From: Clostridia bacterium
GTDB lineage: Bacteria > Acidobacteriota > Terriglobia > Terriglobales > Acidobacteriaceae
NCBI GenBank assembly: GCA_035561135.1
Contig: DATMYA010000045.1
Location: 1-64,000 of the forward strand
Reading direction: 5' to 3'
Length of the DNA stretch: 64,000 nt
The notes beneath the pieces are model-generated. The model worked only from the letters and a program-made list of their open reading frames with translations, had not been told where the DNA came from and made no database searches. This document shows positions 20,213 through 30,200 of the stretch, one piece after another. The position numbers and the translations under genes were made by a program. How positions within the stretch are numbered: the first letter of the stretch is position 1; every line of letters starts with the position of its first letter.

Positions 20213-20533
20213 CCCTCTCCCATGCACCGCAGTCAGAGCAGAACCTCGGCGGACGCCAGGCAGGCACTGATCGAGCGATTCTAGAAATCCACCGCGAAAA
20301 CACACCTCGGCGGGCCAGGGTCCATTGCTGGCGCTAATGTCGGCGGCCAACTGCAAGAGGAATTGATCGGGCGAAGTTACAGTTTACCCTAATCAGCCCG
20401 CACTGGCGGGCGGCAGACTAGCTGGCGAGAGCACGTTCAGCGAAGTCCGGCGCAAGAGAAGTTCGTCGCTCCGTTCCGCATCCAGAAAACAGGGTTCGGA
20501 ATCTAATTCGGGGTGCGATGAAGGGACTTTCCC
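20213..20533. other. Divergent intergenic region
   Basis: Separates the BtuB-like receptor (minus) from the GAF-SpoIIE phosphatase (plus), so both promoters must lie here. I looked for B12-box and thiamine-box consensus sequences on the minus strand and found none convincing. No gene seen. Confidence 0.4.
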
Positions 20534-21796
20534 ATGCCGAGCAATGCAACCCATTCTTTTCTTGCCCCGAGCCCCGCAATTTTTCAGCAGCGCCGAGTGG
20601 ACGTTTTGGTTTCTGTGCAGAAGGCTGCACAAGAAATCAGCTCCATCCTTGAGCTCGACGAGCTCCTCGACACCATCGTCCACCGCATCGCTGTGGAGTT
20701 TGGCTGCATCGAGTCCAGCATTCTGCTGGTGGACGGCGACCAATTCCATCTCGCAGCCGTGCATGGCTGCACTCAGTCCCAGAAGGGTGAGCGCTGGCCG
20801 GTAACGGAAGGTCTGTCTGGCCAGGTCCTGGCCACCGGCAGGCCCCACTATGCGCCGGATGTCTCGCAGGAACTGCATTACCGCGCATGCGAACCTGAGA
20901 CGCGTTCCGAGGTCATTATTCCCCTGAAGGTAGGCGAACGCGTGATCGGCGTCTTCGGTGCATCACACCACGAACTGGACGCTTTCCCAAAGGCGCAAGT
21001 CGAACTTTTGAAGGCGCTGGCCGGCCACATCGCAGTCGCAGTAGACAACGCGCAGCGAATCAGGCAGGAGCGTCGCCAAACTCAGCATATACGCGACGAA
21101 CAGGATGAGGCCCGTCGGCTTCAACAGAGCCTCCTCCCGCGCAATACGCTGGCGCTCCCGGGCTTTCAACTCGAGACGGAGTGGATACCGGCTGGCGCCG
21201 TCGGTGGCGATTGGTATGACTTCATTCCGCTCAGCGATGGGCGCGTCGCCATCGTCCTCGCCGATGTCTCCGGCAAAGGCATGCCTGCGGCATTGCTGAT
21301 GGCAGCCGTCCGCGGCATACTTCGTTCGCTCGCGCCTCTCGCCAGCGGTCCGGGCGAGGTGCTGGCTCGAGTCAACCAGTTATTGCTCGACGACGTGCCG
21401 ACTGGCCGCTACGTAACCATGATCTATGCGCTGCTCGATCCGGAGCGTCGCACGCTCACTTTCGCCAGCGCCGGCCATCCCTGGCCCTTGCTGTGCCATG
21501 AGGATGGAGTGCGTCCGCTGCACACCGACGCAGGCCTGCCGCTCGGGTTGCTTCCCAGTCAGTTCACCGAGCACACCCTGACCCTCTGCCATGATTTCCG
21601 TCTGCTGTTCTATACCGACGGAATCTCCGAAGCGCTGAATTGCCAGGACCAGGAATTCGGTAGTGCCCGCCTGCACGAATTCATCGCGGCCCACGATTGC
21701 AGCGTGTCTCAATTGATGGAAGCCATTCGTCAGTTTGGCGGCGAATGCGGGCTGCACGACGATGCCACGGTGATCCTTCTGCGCAACGCTGCGTAA
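20534..21796 (+). CDS. GAF-domain SpoIIE-type serine phosphatase (RsbU-like)
   Basis: 420 residues. A GAF domain (about 21-175) is joined by a short coiled coil (178-200) to a PP2C/SpoIIE catalytic domain. Metal-binding motifs are present: GGDWYD (224-229), DVSGKG (244-249), DGISEA and HDDATVI near the C-terminus. Such proteins dephosphorylate anti-sigma antagonist (STAS) proteins in partner-switching cascades, or act as signal-dependent phosphatases; the GAF domain would sense a small ligand. There is no membrane segment. No STAS or RsbW-like gene is nearby, so the partner is unknown. A terminator follows, so it is likely monocistronic. Confidence 0.88.
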   Translation: MPSNATHSFLAPSPAIFQQRRVDVLVSVQKAAQEISSILELDELLDTIVHRIAVEFGCIESSILLVDGDQFHLAAVHGCTQSQKGERWPVTEGLSGQVLATGRPHYAPDVSQELHYRACEPETRSEVIIPLKVGERVIGVFGASHHELDAFPKAQVELLKALAGHIAVAVDNAQRIRQERRQTQHIRDEQDEARRLQQSLLPRNTLALPGFQLETEWIPAGAVGGDWYDFIPLSDGRVAIVLADVSGKGMPAALLMAAVRGILRSLAPLASGPGEVLARVNQLLLDDVPTGRYVTMIYALLDPERRTLTFASAGHPWPLLCHEDGVRPLHTDAGLPLGLLPSQFTEHTLTLCHDFRLLFYTDGISEALNCQDQEFGSARLHEFIAAHDCSVSQLMEAIRQFGGECGLHDDATVILLRNAA

Positions 21797-21811
21797 GACG
21801 CAGCGTCAGCA

Positions 21812-21852
21812 CGGCGCGACACAGCGTGGAATGTGTCGCGCCGCTTGCTTTT
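21812..21852 (+). terminator. Intrinsic terminator after the phosphatase gene
   Basis: Perfect 11-bp stem CGGCGCGACAC/GTGTCGCGCCG (21812-21822 and 21833-21843), 10-nt loop, then CTTGCTTTTA. A second smaller hairpin (ACGCTGCGT/ACGCAGCGT, 21786-21806) overlaps the stop codon just before it. Confidence 0.75.
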
Positions 21853-21933
21853 AGACGCCCGAGGAGCGTGCCTCATCCTCGTCCAATCAGCAACGTACAA
21901 GGCTACAATTCCAGGTACTGGAGGTTGTCACTT

Positions 21934-22641
21934 GTGAAGACCATTGGCCTGGTTGGCGGGATGAGTTGGGAAAGCACGGCGCATTACTACGCGCTGATAA
22001 ACAAAATGGTAAACGAACGCCTCGGTGGGCACCATTCCGCCAAGCTCCTGCTGTACTCCATCGACTTCGAAGAACTCACGCAACGGACGTTCGCTGACAA
22101 GTGGGATGAAGCAGCCGCGATCATGGTAGACGCGGCAAAACGACTCGAACGTGGGGGCGCGGATTTCGTTCTTATCTGCGCCAATACCATGCACATCGCC
22201 GCTGAAGAAGTCGAACAGGCAATCGGTATTCCCTTATTGCACATTGCCGATGCGACAGCAGAACGAATCATTGCCCGTGACATCCGGCGCGTGGGACTGC
22301 TCGGCACCGCGTTCACCATGGAGCGGGAGTTTTACACGAGCCGTCTGCGCGACAAGTTTGGACTGGCCGTAATGCTGCCTTGTCCGGCCCATCGCAAACT
22401 TCTGCATCGTGTCATCGTTGACGAACTCGTTTACGGTGTTGTGAATCCCGAATCGAAAGCAAAGCTGCGCGAGGTCATCGCAGAACTAATCGCGTCTGGT
22501 GCGGAAGGCATTATTCTCGGCTGCACTGAGTTGATGATGATTCTGGAGCAAGCGGATAGCGCCGTCCCCATGTTCGACACCACGACCATTCACAGCGAAG
22601 CAGCGGTAGAACACGCGCTGGCCTGCACCGCAGCCGTGTAA
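21934..22641 (+). CDS. Aspartate/glutamate racemase family protein (YgeA-like)
   Basis: 235 residues. N-terminus KTIGLVGGMSWESTAHYY is typical of the YgeA/aspartate racemase family. Both catalytic cysteines are present: Cys82 in ICANTMH and Cys197 in GCTELMM, so a two-base cofactor-independent racemisation is expected; the substrate (Asp, Glu or broad) is not clear. I chose the GTG at 21934 because the conserved Lys-Thr-Ile-Gly N-terminus begins there and GGAGG lies 10-11 nt upstream. It is followed by the DUF169 gene, but a separate promoter box lies between. Confidence 0.85.
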   Translation: MKTIGLVGGMSWESTAHYYALINKMVNERLGGHHSAKLLLYSIDFEELTQRTFADKWDEAAAIMVDAAKRLERGGADFVLICANTMHIAAEEVEQAIGIPLLHIADATAERIIARDIRRVGLLGTAFTMEREFYTSRLRDKFGLAVMLPCPAHRKLLHRVIVDELVYGVVNPESKAKLREVIAELIASGAEGIILGCTELMMILEQADSAVPMFDTTTIHSEAAVEHALACTAAV

Positions 22642-22690
22642 GAGGACGTTGGACAAACATTCGCGGCGAGCCCGGGTGCACGCAATCCCG

Positions 22691-22732
22691 GTGACTGCCG
22701 TCACATCTTGTCCACAAGCGCATTGCTACGAT
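22691..22732 (+). promoter_or_regulatory. CRP/FNR-type box with class II promoter before the DUF169 gene
   Basis: Inverted repeat GTGAC-TGCC-GTCAC (22691-22704), also readable as GGTGA-N6-TCACA. An extended -10 TGC-TACGAT sits at 22724-22732. This places the box centre at about -41.5, the class II activation geometry. Start codon 22758 follows GGGAG. Confidence 0.6.
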
Positions 22733-22757
22733 CAACTCATCGGCAAGGGAGAGCACC

Positions 22758-23573
22758 ATGCAAAGCAAAATCGCTGGGGCGATCGGACTCAAGACAAATC
22801 CAGTGGTTCTCACCTGGGCTGATTCGGCGCCCGAGTCGGCGCTTCGCTTCAAGCCCGGCGCTTGGGGATGCGTCGTAAGTCTCATCGCCGGCGTTGCCGC
22901 AAAGGGCAAGGTCGCGGCCTTCGACCGCCACACCTATGGCTGCTGGGGAGGCGGTGTCGGTCTTGGCTTCGGCAATCAATACGAAGCCTTCCCGGGCGGC
23001 ATTGAGTGCCTCTGCCGCTTCCTCTCCGACGGAAACCAATCCGACCCCATCGGCAAACAAATCGGGGAACAAATGGCCCAAGGGGCCGGAGCACGTCTTG
23101 CCGATAACTTCTTGCTTGGCGAGCGCTACATCAAAGACCAGCAGCGCACACATAGCTTTCTGGATTCCATGCCGATGCGTGACATCGGAGATAAGTTCGT
23201 AGTATTCAAGCCGCTCGAGCAACTCGATCCGGCCCATGATGACGTCAAGAGCGTCACCTTCTTCGTTGAGCCTGACGCGCTCTCAGCGCTCGTCGTTCTC
23301 GCCAACTACGCCCGCCCGCAGACAGAGAATGTCGGCATTCCATGGGCCGCTGGATGTCAGGTGATCGGCATTTACTCTTGCCAGGAACTCGAACGCGATC
23401 ATCCGCGCGCTCTCATTGGCATGACCGATCTTTCCGCGCGCAAGAACGTCCGCGCATCACTCGGCAAATACATCGCCTCCTTTACCGTCCCCTGGCCACT
23501 GTTCCTCAAAATGGAGAACAACGTGGAAGGCAGCTTCCTGCAACGAGAAACCTGGCACAGCCTGGCAGACTGA
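22758..23573 (+). CDS. DUF169 family protein
   Basis: 271 residues that fit the DUF169 pattern: an early GLKTNPVVLTWADSAPE segment, a Cys/Gly-rich centre (FDRHTYGCWGGGVGLGFG), the later GCQVIGIY region and a tail with LSARKNVR. The biochemical function of DUF169 is not established to my knowledge; conserved cysteines suggest metal or cofactor binding, which is inference. The gene is alone, with its own CRP/FNR-type promoter of the same palindrome design as the boxes at the nar-act operon. That hints at a role under low oxygen or with nitrogen oxides. Confidence 0.82.
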   Translation: MQSKIAGAIGLKTNPVVLTWADSAPESALRFKPGAWGCVVSLIAGVAAKGKVAAFDRHTYGCWGGGVGLGFGNQYEAFPGGIECLCRFLSDGNQSDPIGKQIGEQMAQGAGARLADNFLLGERYIKDQQRTHSFLDSMPMRDIGDKFVVFKPLEQLDPAHDDVKSVTFFVEPDALSALVVLANYARPQTENVGIPWAAGCQVIGIYSCQELERDHPRALIGMTDLSARKNVRASLGKYIASFTVPWPLFLKMENNVEGSFLQRETWHSLAD

Positions 23574-24083
23574 GGGGACGAACTGGCATTAGAACTAGCG
23601 GAAATGGCGGTAACCGCTCGCGCCGAGAGTAACACTTCAACATAGACTCAGTCAGCTTGGCCTCGAACTTTTGCCAACCTCCGCCGTCGCGAAGCATCTT
23701 TCAAGTCCGCACGGCACCGACGTACAGTAACAACGGCCCAGATGCAATTTGAAGGACAAGCCCCGCATCTCAACGCAAAGCGATATAGGGGTCGAGGTTA
23801 GCCTATTTTCGGAATCTGGGCCACCAGCCACATTCTCCACAGTCCTTTGTTGGAAGCGCATCTTCAAAGAGCGTGCAAAAGGCTCGCTTCACTTTCAGCC
23901 AAAATGCTACTGCGCTGCAACCCGGCTGACATTGTCTCCCAAATGTACTTCTCCTCGAAATTGACTACTTCCGGCACAGTCGCGGGAGCATGGCGGGAGA
24001 ATACCCCGGCAGTTCCGTGCACAAAAATTATTATGGCGGGGCGGGAGAGATGCCGCTGAAGTGGTCTCAACCCGTGCCGCTTT
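23574..24083. other. Intergenic region, no gene recognised
   Basis: About 510 bp between the DUF169 gene and the tetR promoter. Short open frames on both strands lack start signals and family similarity. Small palindromes such as GCGGT-A-ACCGC (near 23610) occur, but nothing functional is supported. Confidence 0.4.
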
Positions 24084-24115
24084 GCTATACTCCGGGATAT
24101 GCGAGTAACTACTCG
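24083..24115 (+). promoter_or_regulatory. tetR promoter with palindromic operator
   Basis: Extended -10 TGC-TATACT (24083-24091) without a good -35, followed by the perfect palindrome CGAGTA-AC-TACTCG (24102-24115) covering the expected start of transcription. This is the position and symmetry expected for a TetR-family autorepressor site. Confidence 0.65.
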
Positions 24116-24133
24116 TAAAAGTGTTTTCGCGGC

Positions 24134-24763
24134 ATGAAAAGTAAATCAGCTCCAACACAACCATTCCGCCGCGAGCGTGGCAGGAAAAGGGTTGAATCGC
24201 TTCTCCGGTCAGCGGAGCGCGTCTTCGCCGAGGTCGGATATGAGCGGGCCACGACGAATCTCATTGCCGAACGCGCCTCGGCTTCGCCCGGTACGCTCTA
24301 TCAGTTCTTCAGCAACAAGCAGGAGATGGCGGAGGAGATCGCACACCGCTATGCCAAACGCCTGCGCGCCATTCAGAGCGAGACCATGGTGGCCCTTGAA
24401 CCTCGCCATCCACACAAAGAGATTGACCGGGTGGTCGACGCGTACCTTGAGTTCCTGCGCGCCGCACCAGCTTTCGGCATGCTGCTGGAAACAATTGAGA
24501 TTTCGCGAGAAGTGAGCGCGGTTCGGAAGATTCTCCTTGATTCTGCAATTCAGTGGATTACTCAGATCATCGCGGCACTTGTGCCCGATCGATCAAAGGC
24601 GGATCAACGACTCCATGCGGAAGTATGCGTCATGATCTTCCGCGGGATGACCCCGATGCTGGTGGATCGAAACACTCGGAAAACAGCCAGGGCAGTTGCA
24701 GAAGTCAAGAAGGTAATCCATCGTTATCTCGCTCCGGTCCTGGCTGAACACTCATCGAGATAG
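24134..24763 (+). CDS. TetR/AcrR-family transcriptional regulator of the efflux operon
   Basis: 209 residues with a TetR N-terminal helix-turn-helix (SAERVFAEVGYERATTNLIAERASASPGTLYQFFSNKQEMAEEI) and an all-helical ligand domain. It is first in an operon with the outer-membrane factor, fusion protein and RND pump genes (spacings 4, 0 and 2 nt), so it most likely represses this operon and itself through the palindrome just upstream. The inducing ligand is unknown. The N-terminal basic stretch before the helix-turn-helix (FRRERGRKRVESLL) is typical. Confidence 0.9.
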   Translation: MKSKSAPTQPFRRERGRKRVESLLRSAERVFAEVGYERATTNLIAERASASPGTLYQFFSNKQEMAEEIAHRYAKRLRAIQSETMVALEPRHPHKEIDRVVDAYLEFLRAAPAFGMLLETIEISREVSAVRKILLDSAIQWITQIIAALVPDRSKADQRLHAEVCVMIFRGMTPMLVDRNTRKTARAVAEVKKVIHRYLAPVLAEHSSR

Positions 24764-24767
24764 AACA

Positions 24768-26138
24768 ATGAAACCAACTCATCTCCCGACATTCCTGATC
24801 TGCCTGGTTCTCCTGAACGTGGCTGGTGTGCGAGCGCAGAACCCGCAGTCCTCGAGCGCAACGGGCGCGACGGCCACTCCGGTGATCACAGTTGACGAGG
24901 CCGTTAGTCTGGCTCTTGCGAACAATCGCCTGATCAAAAACGCGATGCTCGAAGCAGACAAATATGATTTCCGCATCAGCAGCATCAAGAGCCGGCGACT
25001 GCCGGAGTTCCAGATATCTGCTCTGCAATCCGAGTTGCTGCATCCGATCGACTTCACCTTCCAGCGCGGCGTTTTCGGGGTATTCCCCGGGATTGGGCCG
25101 GTGCCAGCCACGAACACGAATATTCGTACGCCTGCGCGCCTGAATACGCTCGCGATGGCAGCAATGAACCAGCCATTGACACAGCAGTACAAGATTGGCC
25201 TTGGGATACGCGCGCAGGAACTTGCGCGTGATGTTGCGCGAGAGGAGTTGCGCGCGCAGCGGCAGCGAGTGGCCAATCAGGTCCGTGCCGCGTATTACGA
25301 CCTGGTCGCGACGAGTGCGGGACTGGAAGCTGCACGCCACTCTGTGAAGACATTGCAGGAAGTAAAACGTGTCACGACGCAGTACGAGGCCGAGCAGGCC
25401 GTGTTGAAGGCAGACGTGCTCCAGGTGCAGGCTCGGCTTGCGAAACAGGAATACCAGTTAGTGGTAGCCGAGAACGGAATGAAAACACAGTCCGAGCACA
25501 TGAACCAATTGCTTGGTCGTGACCTCGCCACGGAGTTTCGCTTCGCCGGCATTCCAGAGGAAAGTGACCGCGAACTATCGCTGGAGTCTGCCCGCCAGCA
25601 AGCTGCCGACAACCGTCCGGAACTGCGGCAGGCGAACCTGAAAAAGCGATTAGCGGAATACGACCGGAGGATTGCAAAGGCTGACTACATCCCGAACGTC
25701 AGCCTGACCGTTCGCTACCTTGGAATCCGAAGCATAGAGGTGTTGCCGGGCAATGCCGGTGCTGCCGGCCTGTATTTCTCCTGGGAACCATTTGATTGGG
25801 GTCGGCGGCGAAACGCGATTGCCGAGAAGAGCAAAACAGTCGAGCAGGCGGCGAACGGTATCCGGGAAATTGAGTCGCAAATCGCGGTAGAGGTCGGAAT
25901 GCGATTTCGAAAATGGAGCGAGGCCGTGGCGAAGGTAAAGGCAAACCGTGCCGCGAAAGATGCCGCTGGCGAACAGTTACGGGTTGTCACCAACAAATTC
26001 AAAGAACAAGCAGCGCTCGTAAAGGATGTTCTACAGGCTGAAGCCCAGAGCGCCGACGCCGGGTTCCAGTACCAGCAAGCGCTGTCGGAATACTGGAGCG
26101 CGCTGGCTGATCTGCGTAAAGCCATGGGAGAAGAGTAA
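24768..26138 (+). CDS. TolC-family outer-membrane efflux protein
   Basis: 456 residues: signal peptide (THLPTFLICLVLLNVAGVRAQ), then the long helical repeats of the outer-membrane factor family (VDEAVSLALANNRLIKNAMLEADKY; SADAGFQYQQALSEYWSALADLRKAMG at the end). It forms the trimeric channel-tunnel of a tripartite efflux system. The stop is directly followed by the start of the fusion protein gene, and the two genes downstream supply the rest of the pump. Confidence 0.9.
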   Translation: MKPTHLPTFLICLVLLNVAGVRAQNPQSSSATGATATPVITVDEAVSLALANNRLIKNAMLEADKYDFRISSIKSRRLPEFQISALQSELLHPIDFTFQRGVFGVFPGIGPVPATNTNIRTPARLNTLAMAAMNQPLTQQYKIGLGIRAQELARDVAREELRAQRQRVANQVRAAYYDLVATSAGLEAARHSVKTLQEVKRVTTQYEAEQAVLKADVLQVQARLAKQEYQLVVAENGMKTQSEHMNQLLGRDLATEFRFAGIPEESDRELSLESARQQAADNRPELRQANLKKRLAEYDRRIAKADYIPNVSLTVRYLGIRSIEVLPGNAGAAGLYFSWEPFDWGRRRNAIAEKSKTVEQAANGIREIESQIAVEVGMRFRKWSEAVAKVKANRAAKDAAGEQLRVVTNKFKEQAALVKDVLQAEAQSADAGFQYQQALSEYWSALADLRKAMGEE

Positions 26139-27248
26139 ATGAGAGCGACTGCCGCCTGTTTAACGGCCGCGTTATTTCTCTGTGCATGCCATTCCAACAA
26201 ACCGGTGCCGCAACCTCCGCAGGCCGTGCAAGTACAAGAAGTACAAACGACTTCCGGCCGCGGCACGGACGCCAGATTTTCTGCGCTTGTGTTGCCGGAT
26301 TCCCAAGTGGCGCTGGCGTTTCGCGTTCCTGGATACATCACATCGCTCGGTACGGTGCGAGGGCAGGATGGAAGTTTCCGCGAGATCGCCGAAGGGGATC
26401 GAGTTGCGAAGGGAATAACACTCGCCAGACTCCGCCCTTCCGAATACCGGAAGAAGCTCCAGCAAGCGACTTCGCAGACAGAGGCGGCTGGAGCTGTGGC
26501 CCAGAAGGCAAAGCTTGACTTCGAGCGCGCGACGAGGCTGTACGCCAGCCAGAGCATCACCAGGCCCGAGTACGATGCCGCCCGCGCTCAGTACGATGCC
26601 ACCCAGGCCCAGGCGCGTGGAGCACACGCACAAAAAGGAGAGGCTGAAATCGCGTTGCGCGATGCCACGCTGAACTCTCCGATCTCCGGGGACATCGTTA
26701 AGAAAAACGTGGAGGTCGGTTCGCTGGTGGGTTCCGGAACGCTGGCGTTCGTGGTCGCGAACACCGACAGGGTGAAGGTTGTTGTCGGCGTTCCAGACTT
26801 GACAGTGCAATCGCTGAAGGTTGGATTGCCGGTGACGATCGCGGCCGAAGCGTTACCGAATCGCACCTTCGACGCAAAGATCAGCCGAATCGCGTCGGCA
26901 GCGGACCCCAAGACAAGGAACTTCGACGTAGAAGTCGCGATCCCGAACTTGCGGCACGCTCTGAAGGCAGGCATGATCGCTTCGCTTCAACTCGCGACAA
27001 GCGCCCCGAGTTCCGCGACAACCGTTGTTCCGATCTCGGCCATTGTTCAGTCATCCAAGGGCACGTACGGCGTATTCATTGTTGCGAAAGAGAATGGAGC
27101 GAACGTAGCACGCTTGCGTACGGTCGATGTGGGCGAGGTACTCGGAAGCGATATCGAGGTGAGTCGCGGCCTGGAGAAGGGTGACACCATCGTCACGACC
27201 GGAGCAACCGTCCTTAAAGACGGCCAGCAAGTGGAGGTCCTGAGGTAG
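26139..27248 (+). CDS. RND efflux membrane fusion (periplasmic adaptor) lipoprotein
   Basis: 369 residues, HlyD/AcrA type. The N-terminus (MRATAACLTAALFLCACHSNKP) is a lipoprotein signal with a lipobox ending at the Cys in LCAC. Barrel-sandwich and alpha-hairpin regions follow (KSKLDFERATRLYASQSIT-like hairpin; DATLNSPISGDIVKKNVEVG lipoyl half), then beta-barrel and membrane-proximal domains. It bridges the RND pump and the TolC-like channel. It starts at the base after the TolC-family stop and is 2 nt before the pump gene. Confidence 0.9.
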   Translation: MRATAACLTAALFLCACHSNKPVPQPPQAVQVQEVQTTSGRGTDARFSALVLPDSQVALAFRVPGYITSLGTVRGQDGSFREIAEGDRVAKGITLARLRPSEYRKKLQQATSQTEAAGAVAQKAKLDFERATRLYASQSITRPEYDAARAQYDATQAQARGAHAQKGEAEIALRDATLNSPISGDIVKKNVEVGSLVGSGTLAFVVANTDRVKVVVGVPDLTVQSLKVGLPVTIAAEALPNRTFDAKISRIASAADPKTRNFDVEVAIPNLRHALKAGMIASLQLATSAPSSATTVVPISAIVQSSKGTYGVFIVAKENGANVARLRTVDVGEVLGSDIEVSRGLEKGDTIVTTGATVLKDGQQVEVLR

Positions 27249-27250
27249 CC

Positions 27251-30200
27251 ATGGACCAGCAGAAGCAGGGGCGCAATCCGGCCAGATTTTTCGTCCAGAA
27301 CCGGCAGATCGCGTGGGTAGCGCTGTTTGCGACGATCGCATGGGGCATCTACGGCTACCTGGAAATGCCCAAGCGGAAAGATCCTGAAACGCCCGTGCGT
27401 GTCGCGGTTGCCCTGTGTCCGTGGCCCGGGATCACCGCCGATAAAGTCGAACAGTTGGTTACGCGCAAGATCGAACAGACAGTTGCGGCCAACTCCAAAG
27501 TCGATCGCGTCGAATCGACAACTCAGGACAATGTGTCGGTTGTGTTCGTCCGTCTGCAGGATAGCGTTGAGAACACCGCCGAGCAGTTCCAGGACATCGG
27601 CCAGCGGCTAAACCAAATTCGAGACTTGCCGCAGGGCGCCGGTCCCATTCAGTGGGTAAGCGACTTCGGAGATACAGCGGCGCTCATGCTGACCGTTGCC
27701 AGCCCAGACGTGCCTGACATAGAAATCGAGCTGCGCGCTCGTGGCGTGCGCCAGGCGATCGAGAGAAGACGCGGCGCAGCAAAAGACCGCACTTCCCTGC
27801 TGTACTGCTATCCCACCACCATCACGCCAACGCTGGTTGAACGCCCATTCGCCATATTCGCGCGACAAGCCGAGCAGGACGGCATTGCGCGGGATATACG
27901 CAGTGTGTCTGCCGGCAGTTGCTCTGGAGTGGACGTCCTCAGCAACGCCAGTGACGATCAACTGCGGGCGTACGGCGAACGGTTCATCAGGGACCATCTC
28001 CGTTCCTACGAAATGCACCCAGACGCGTGGGGCCCGATCATCATTCGCGATCCACAGGAGACAAAGACCAGGATCGCCGCTGTCGCTGGCGACCGCTACA
28101 GCTACCGCCAGCTTGATGACTTCACGGAAGTGATTCAGAGACATCTTCAGCGCGTCCCGATGGTTGCAAAGGTCACCCGCAGCGGTGTGCTTCCGGAGCA
28201 GATTTATCTCGCGTATTCGCAAGAACGTCTCGCCGGTTATGACTTGCAGCCGTCGAAACTCGGTGCCATTCTCGGAGCTCGAAACGTTACAGCACCGGGC
28301 GGTATCCTGGAGACCCCATCCCGAAACGTGATGGTCGATCCGACTGCCGACTTCAAGACCGAAAAAGATATCGGCAACGTTGTCGTGGCTGCTTCCGCTT
28401 CTGGGACGCCTATTTACCTGCGTGATCTGGTCGACATCGAACGCGCGTATCAGACGCCGGCCCGGTATCTCAACTACATGACGACGCGCGGCCCAGATGG
28501 TAGATGGCACCGCAACCGCGCCGTCACTCTCGCTGTCCAAATGCGCGCGGGTGAGCAGATCGCCGCGTTCGGTGAAGCGGTGAACGAAGCGCTAGTTAAC
28601 GTCAAGCGGCAGTTGCCGCCAGATCTTAAAATTGCTCATACGTCAGATCAGCCTAGGCAGGTTCAAGAGAATGTAAGCCTGCTCATGGATAGCTTGTACG
28701 AAGCCATCATCCTGGTGGTAATCGTCGCGCTCGTTGGTTTCTGGGATTGGCGAGCGGCCATGCTGATGGCAGCTTCCATCCCGCTTACGCTGGCCATGGC
28801 ATTCGGTTTCATACATGCAATCGGAATTGACATCCAGCAGGTATCTATCGCGACACTGATTATTTCGCTGGGGCTACTCGTTGACATGCCCGTCGTCGCC
28901 GGTGACGCAATCAAGCGAGAATTAGCTGCGGGCACTCATCGCGATATCGCCGCCTGGATTGGTCCCACAAAACTAGCCAGGGCAATCATCTTCGCAACCA
29001 TTACGAACATTGTCGCGTATTTACCATTTCTAGCCCTCAGTGGAGATGTGGGTAGATTCCTCCACAGCTTGCCGGTCGTAATGACAAGCACTCTCGTGGC
29101 AGCGCTGATTGTGTCGTTCACGTTCGTTCCACTGATTGCGTATTACATCGTCAAGCCGCCCAAAAATCCCGAACTGCCTCTGGCCGAAAGGCGAACACAT
29201 GGCTTTGCAGGAGCGTACTACCGCATCGGCGACTTCGCATTGGCGCACCGTTGGGCAGTATTTCTCGGATCCCTGCTGCTGCTGGTCATTGGCGGCGCCT
29301 TGACAACCACGCTCAAGCCGCAGTTCTTCCCCACGGACCTCTCGTATCTTTCGTACGTTGACGTGTGGCTCCCGGCAGACGCGCCCGCGGGCGCAACCAA
29401 TGCTGTCGCGCAGCAGGCGGAAAAAGTTATCGCTGAAGAAGCTGAGCAGTTCGGCAAGGAGCATGGCCGGAATGATGTATTACAGAGCCTCACAACCTTT
29501 GTTGGAGGTGGAGGTCCCCGCTTCTGGTTCTCCGTTCAACCGGAACAGCAACAACTCAACTATGCGCAGATCATCGTCGAAGTTACAGACAAGCATTTCA
29601 CTGGACAGCTTGTAGCCCAGATCCAGACCGCGCTCAGCCGGAAGATTCCAGGCGCTCGCATTGACGTGCGGCAACTCGAGACGGGAAAGCCAGTGGGCGT
29701 GCCTGTTTCCATTCGCATTTCTGGTACAGATGCTACGGTGCTTCGGCAGTTATCCACCGACTTGCAGGCAATCTTAAGATCTGTCCCGACGGCTACACGC
29801 GTGCGCGATGACTGGGGCGAGCCTGCACTGTTAGTGCGACTGAAAGTGGACCCCGATCGCGCGAACCTCTCCGGCATCACGAATCTGGATGTCGCGCTCT
29901 CGTCCGCCGCAGGCATGAGCGGATTGCAGGTTTCAACCTTGCGGGAGGGAGACAAGCAAATTCCTATCGCTGCACGGCTGAGGATGGAAGAGCGTGCCGG
30001 GGTTGACGATCTTCAGAACCTTTATGTGTACTCGCTCACCAGCACCCAACGCGTGCCGCTGCGTCAGCTCTCGCGCGTTTCGACCGAGATGGCAATGCCG
30101 AGGATTGTTCGCCGAAATCAGTTCCGAACGGTAACCGTTTCCGCGTTTCCTGAGCCCGGGATACTGCCATCCCAGGTCCTCTCAGCGACTATGAATCGAC

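Noticed and set aside
20213..20420. Cobalamin riboswitch expected before a BtuB-like receptor
   Set aside because: I searched the minus-strand leader for the B12 box and other conserved riboswitch sequences and found no convincing match.
23749..23964. 71-codon plus-strand open frame between the DUF169 and tetR genes
   Set aside because: It starts with TTG without SD, has no recognisable motif and is covered by an equally long minus-strand frame.
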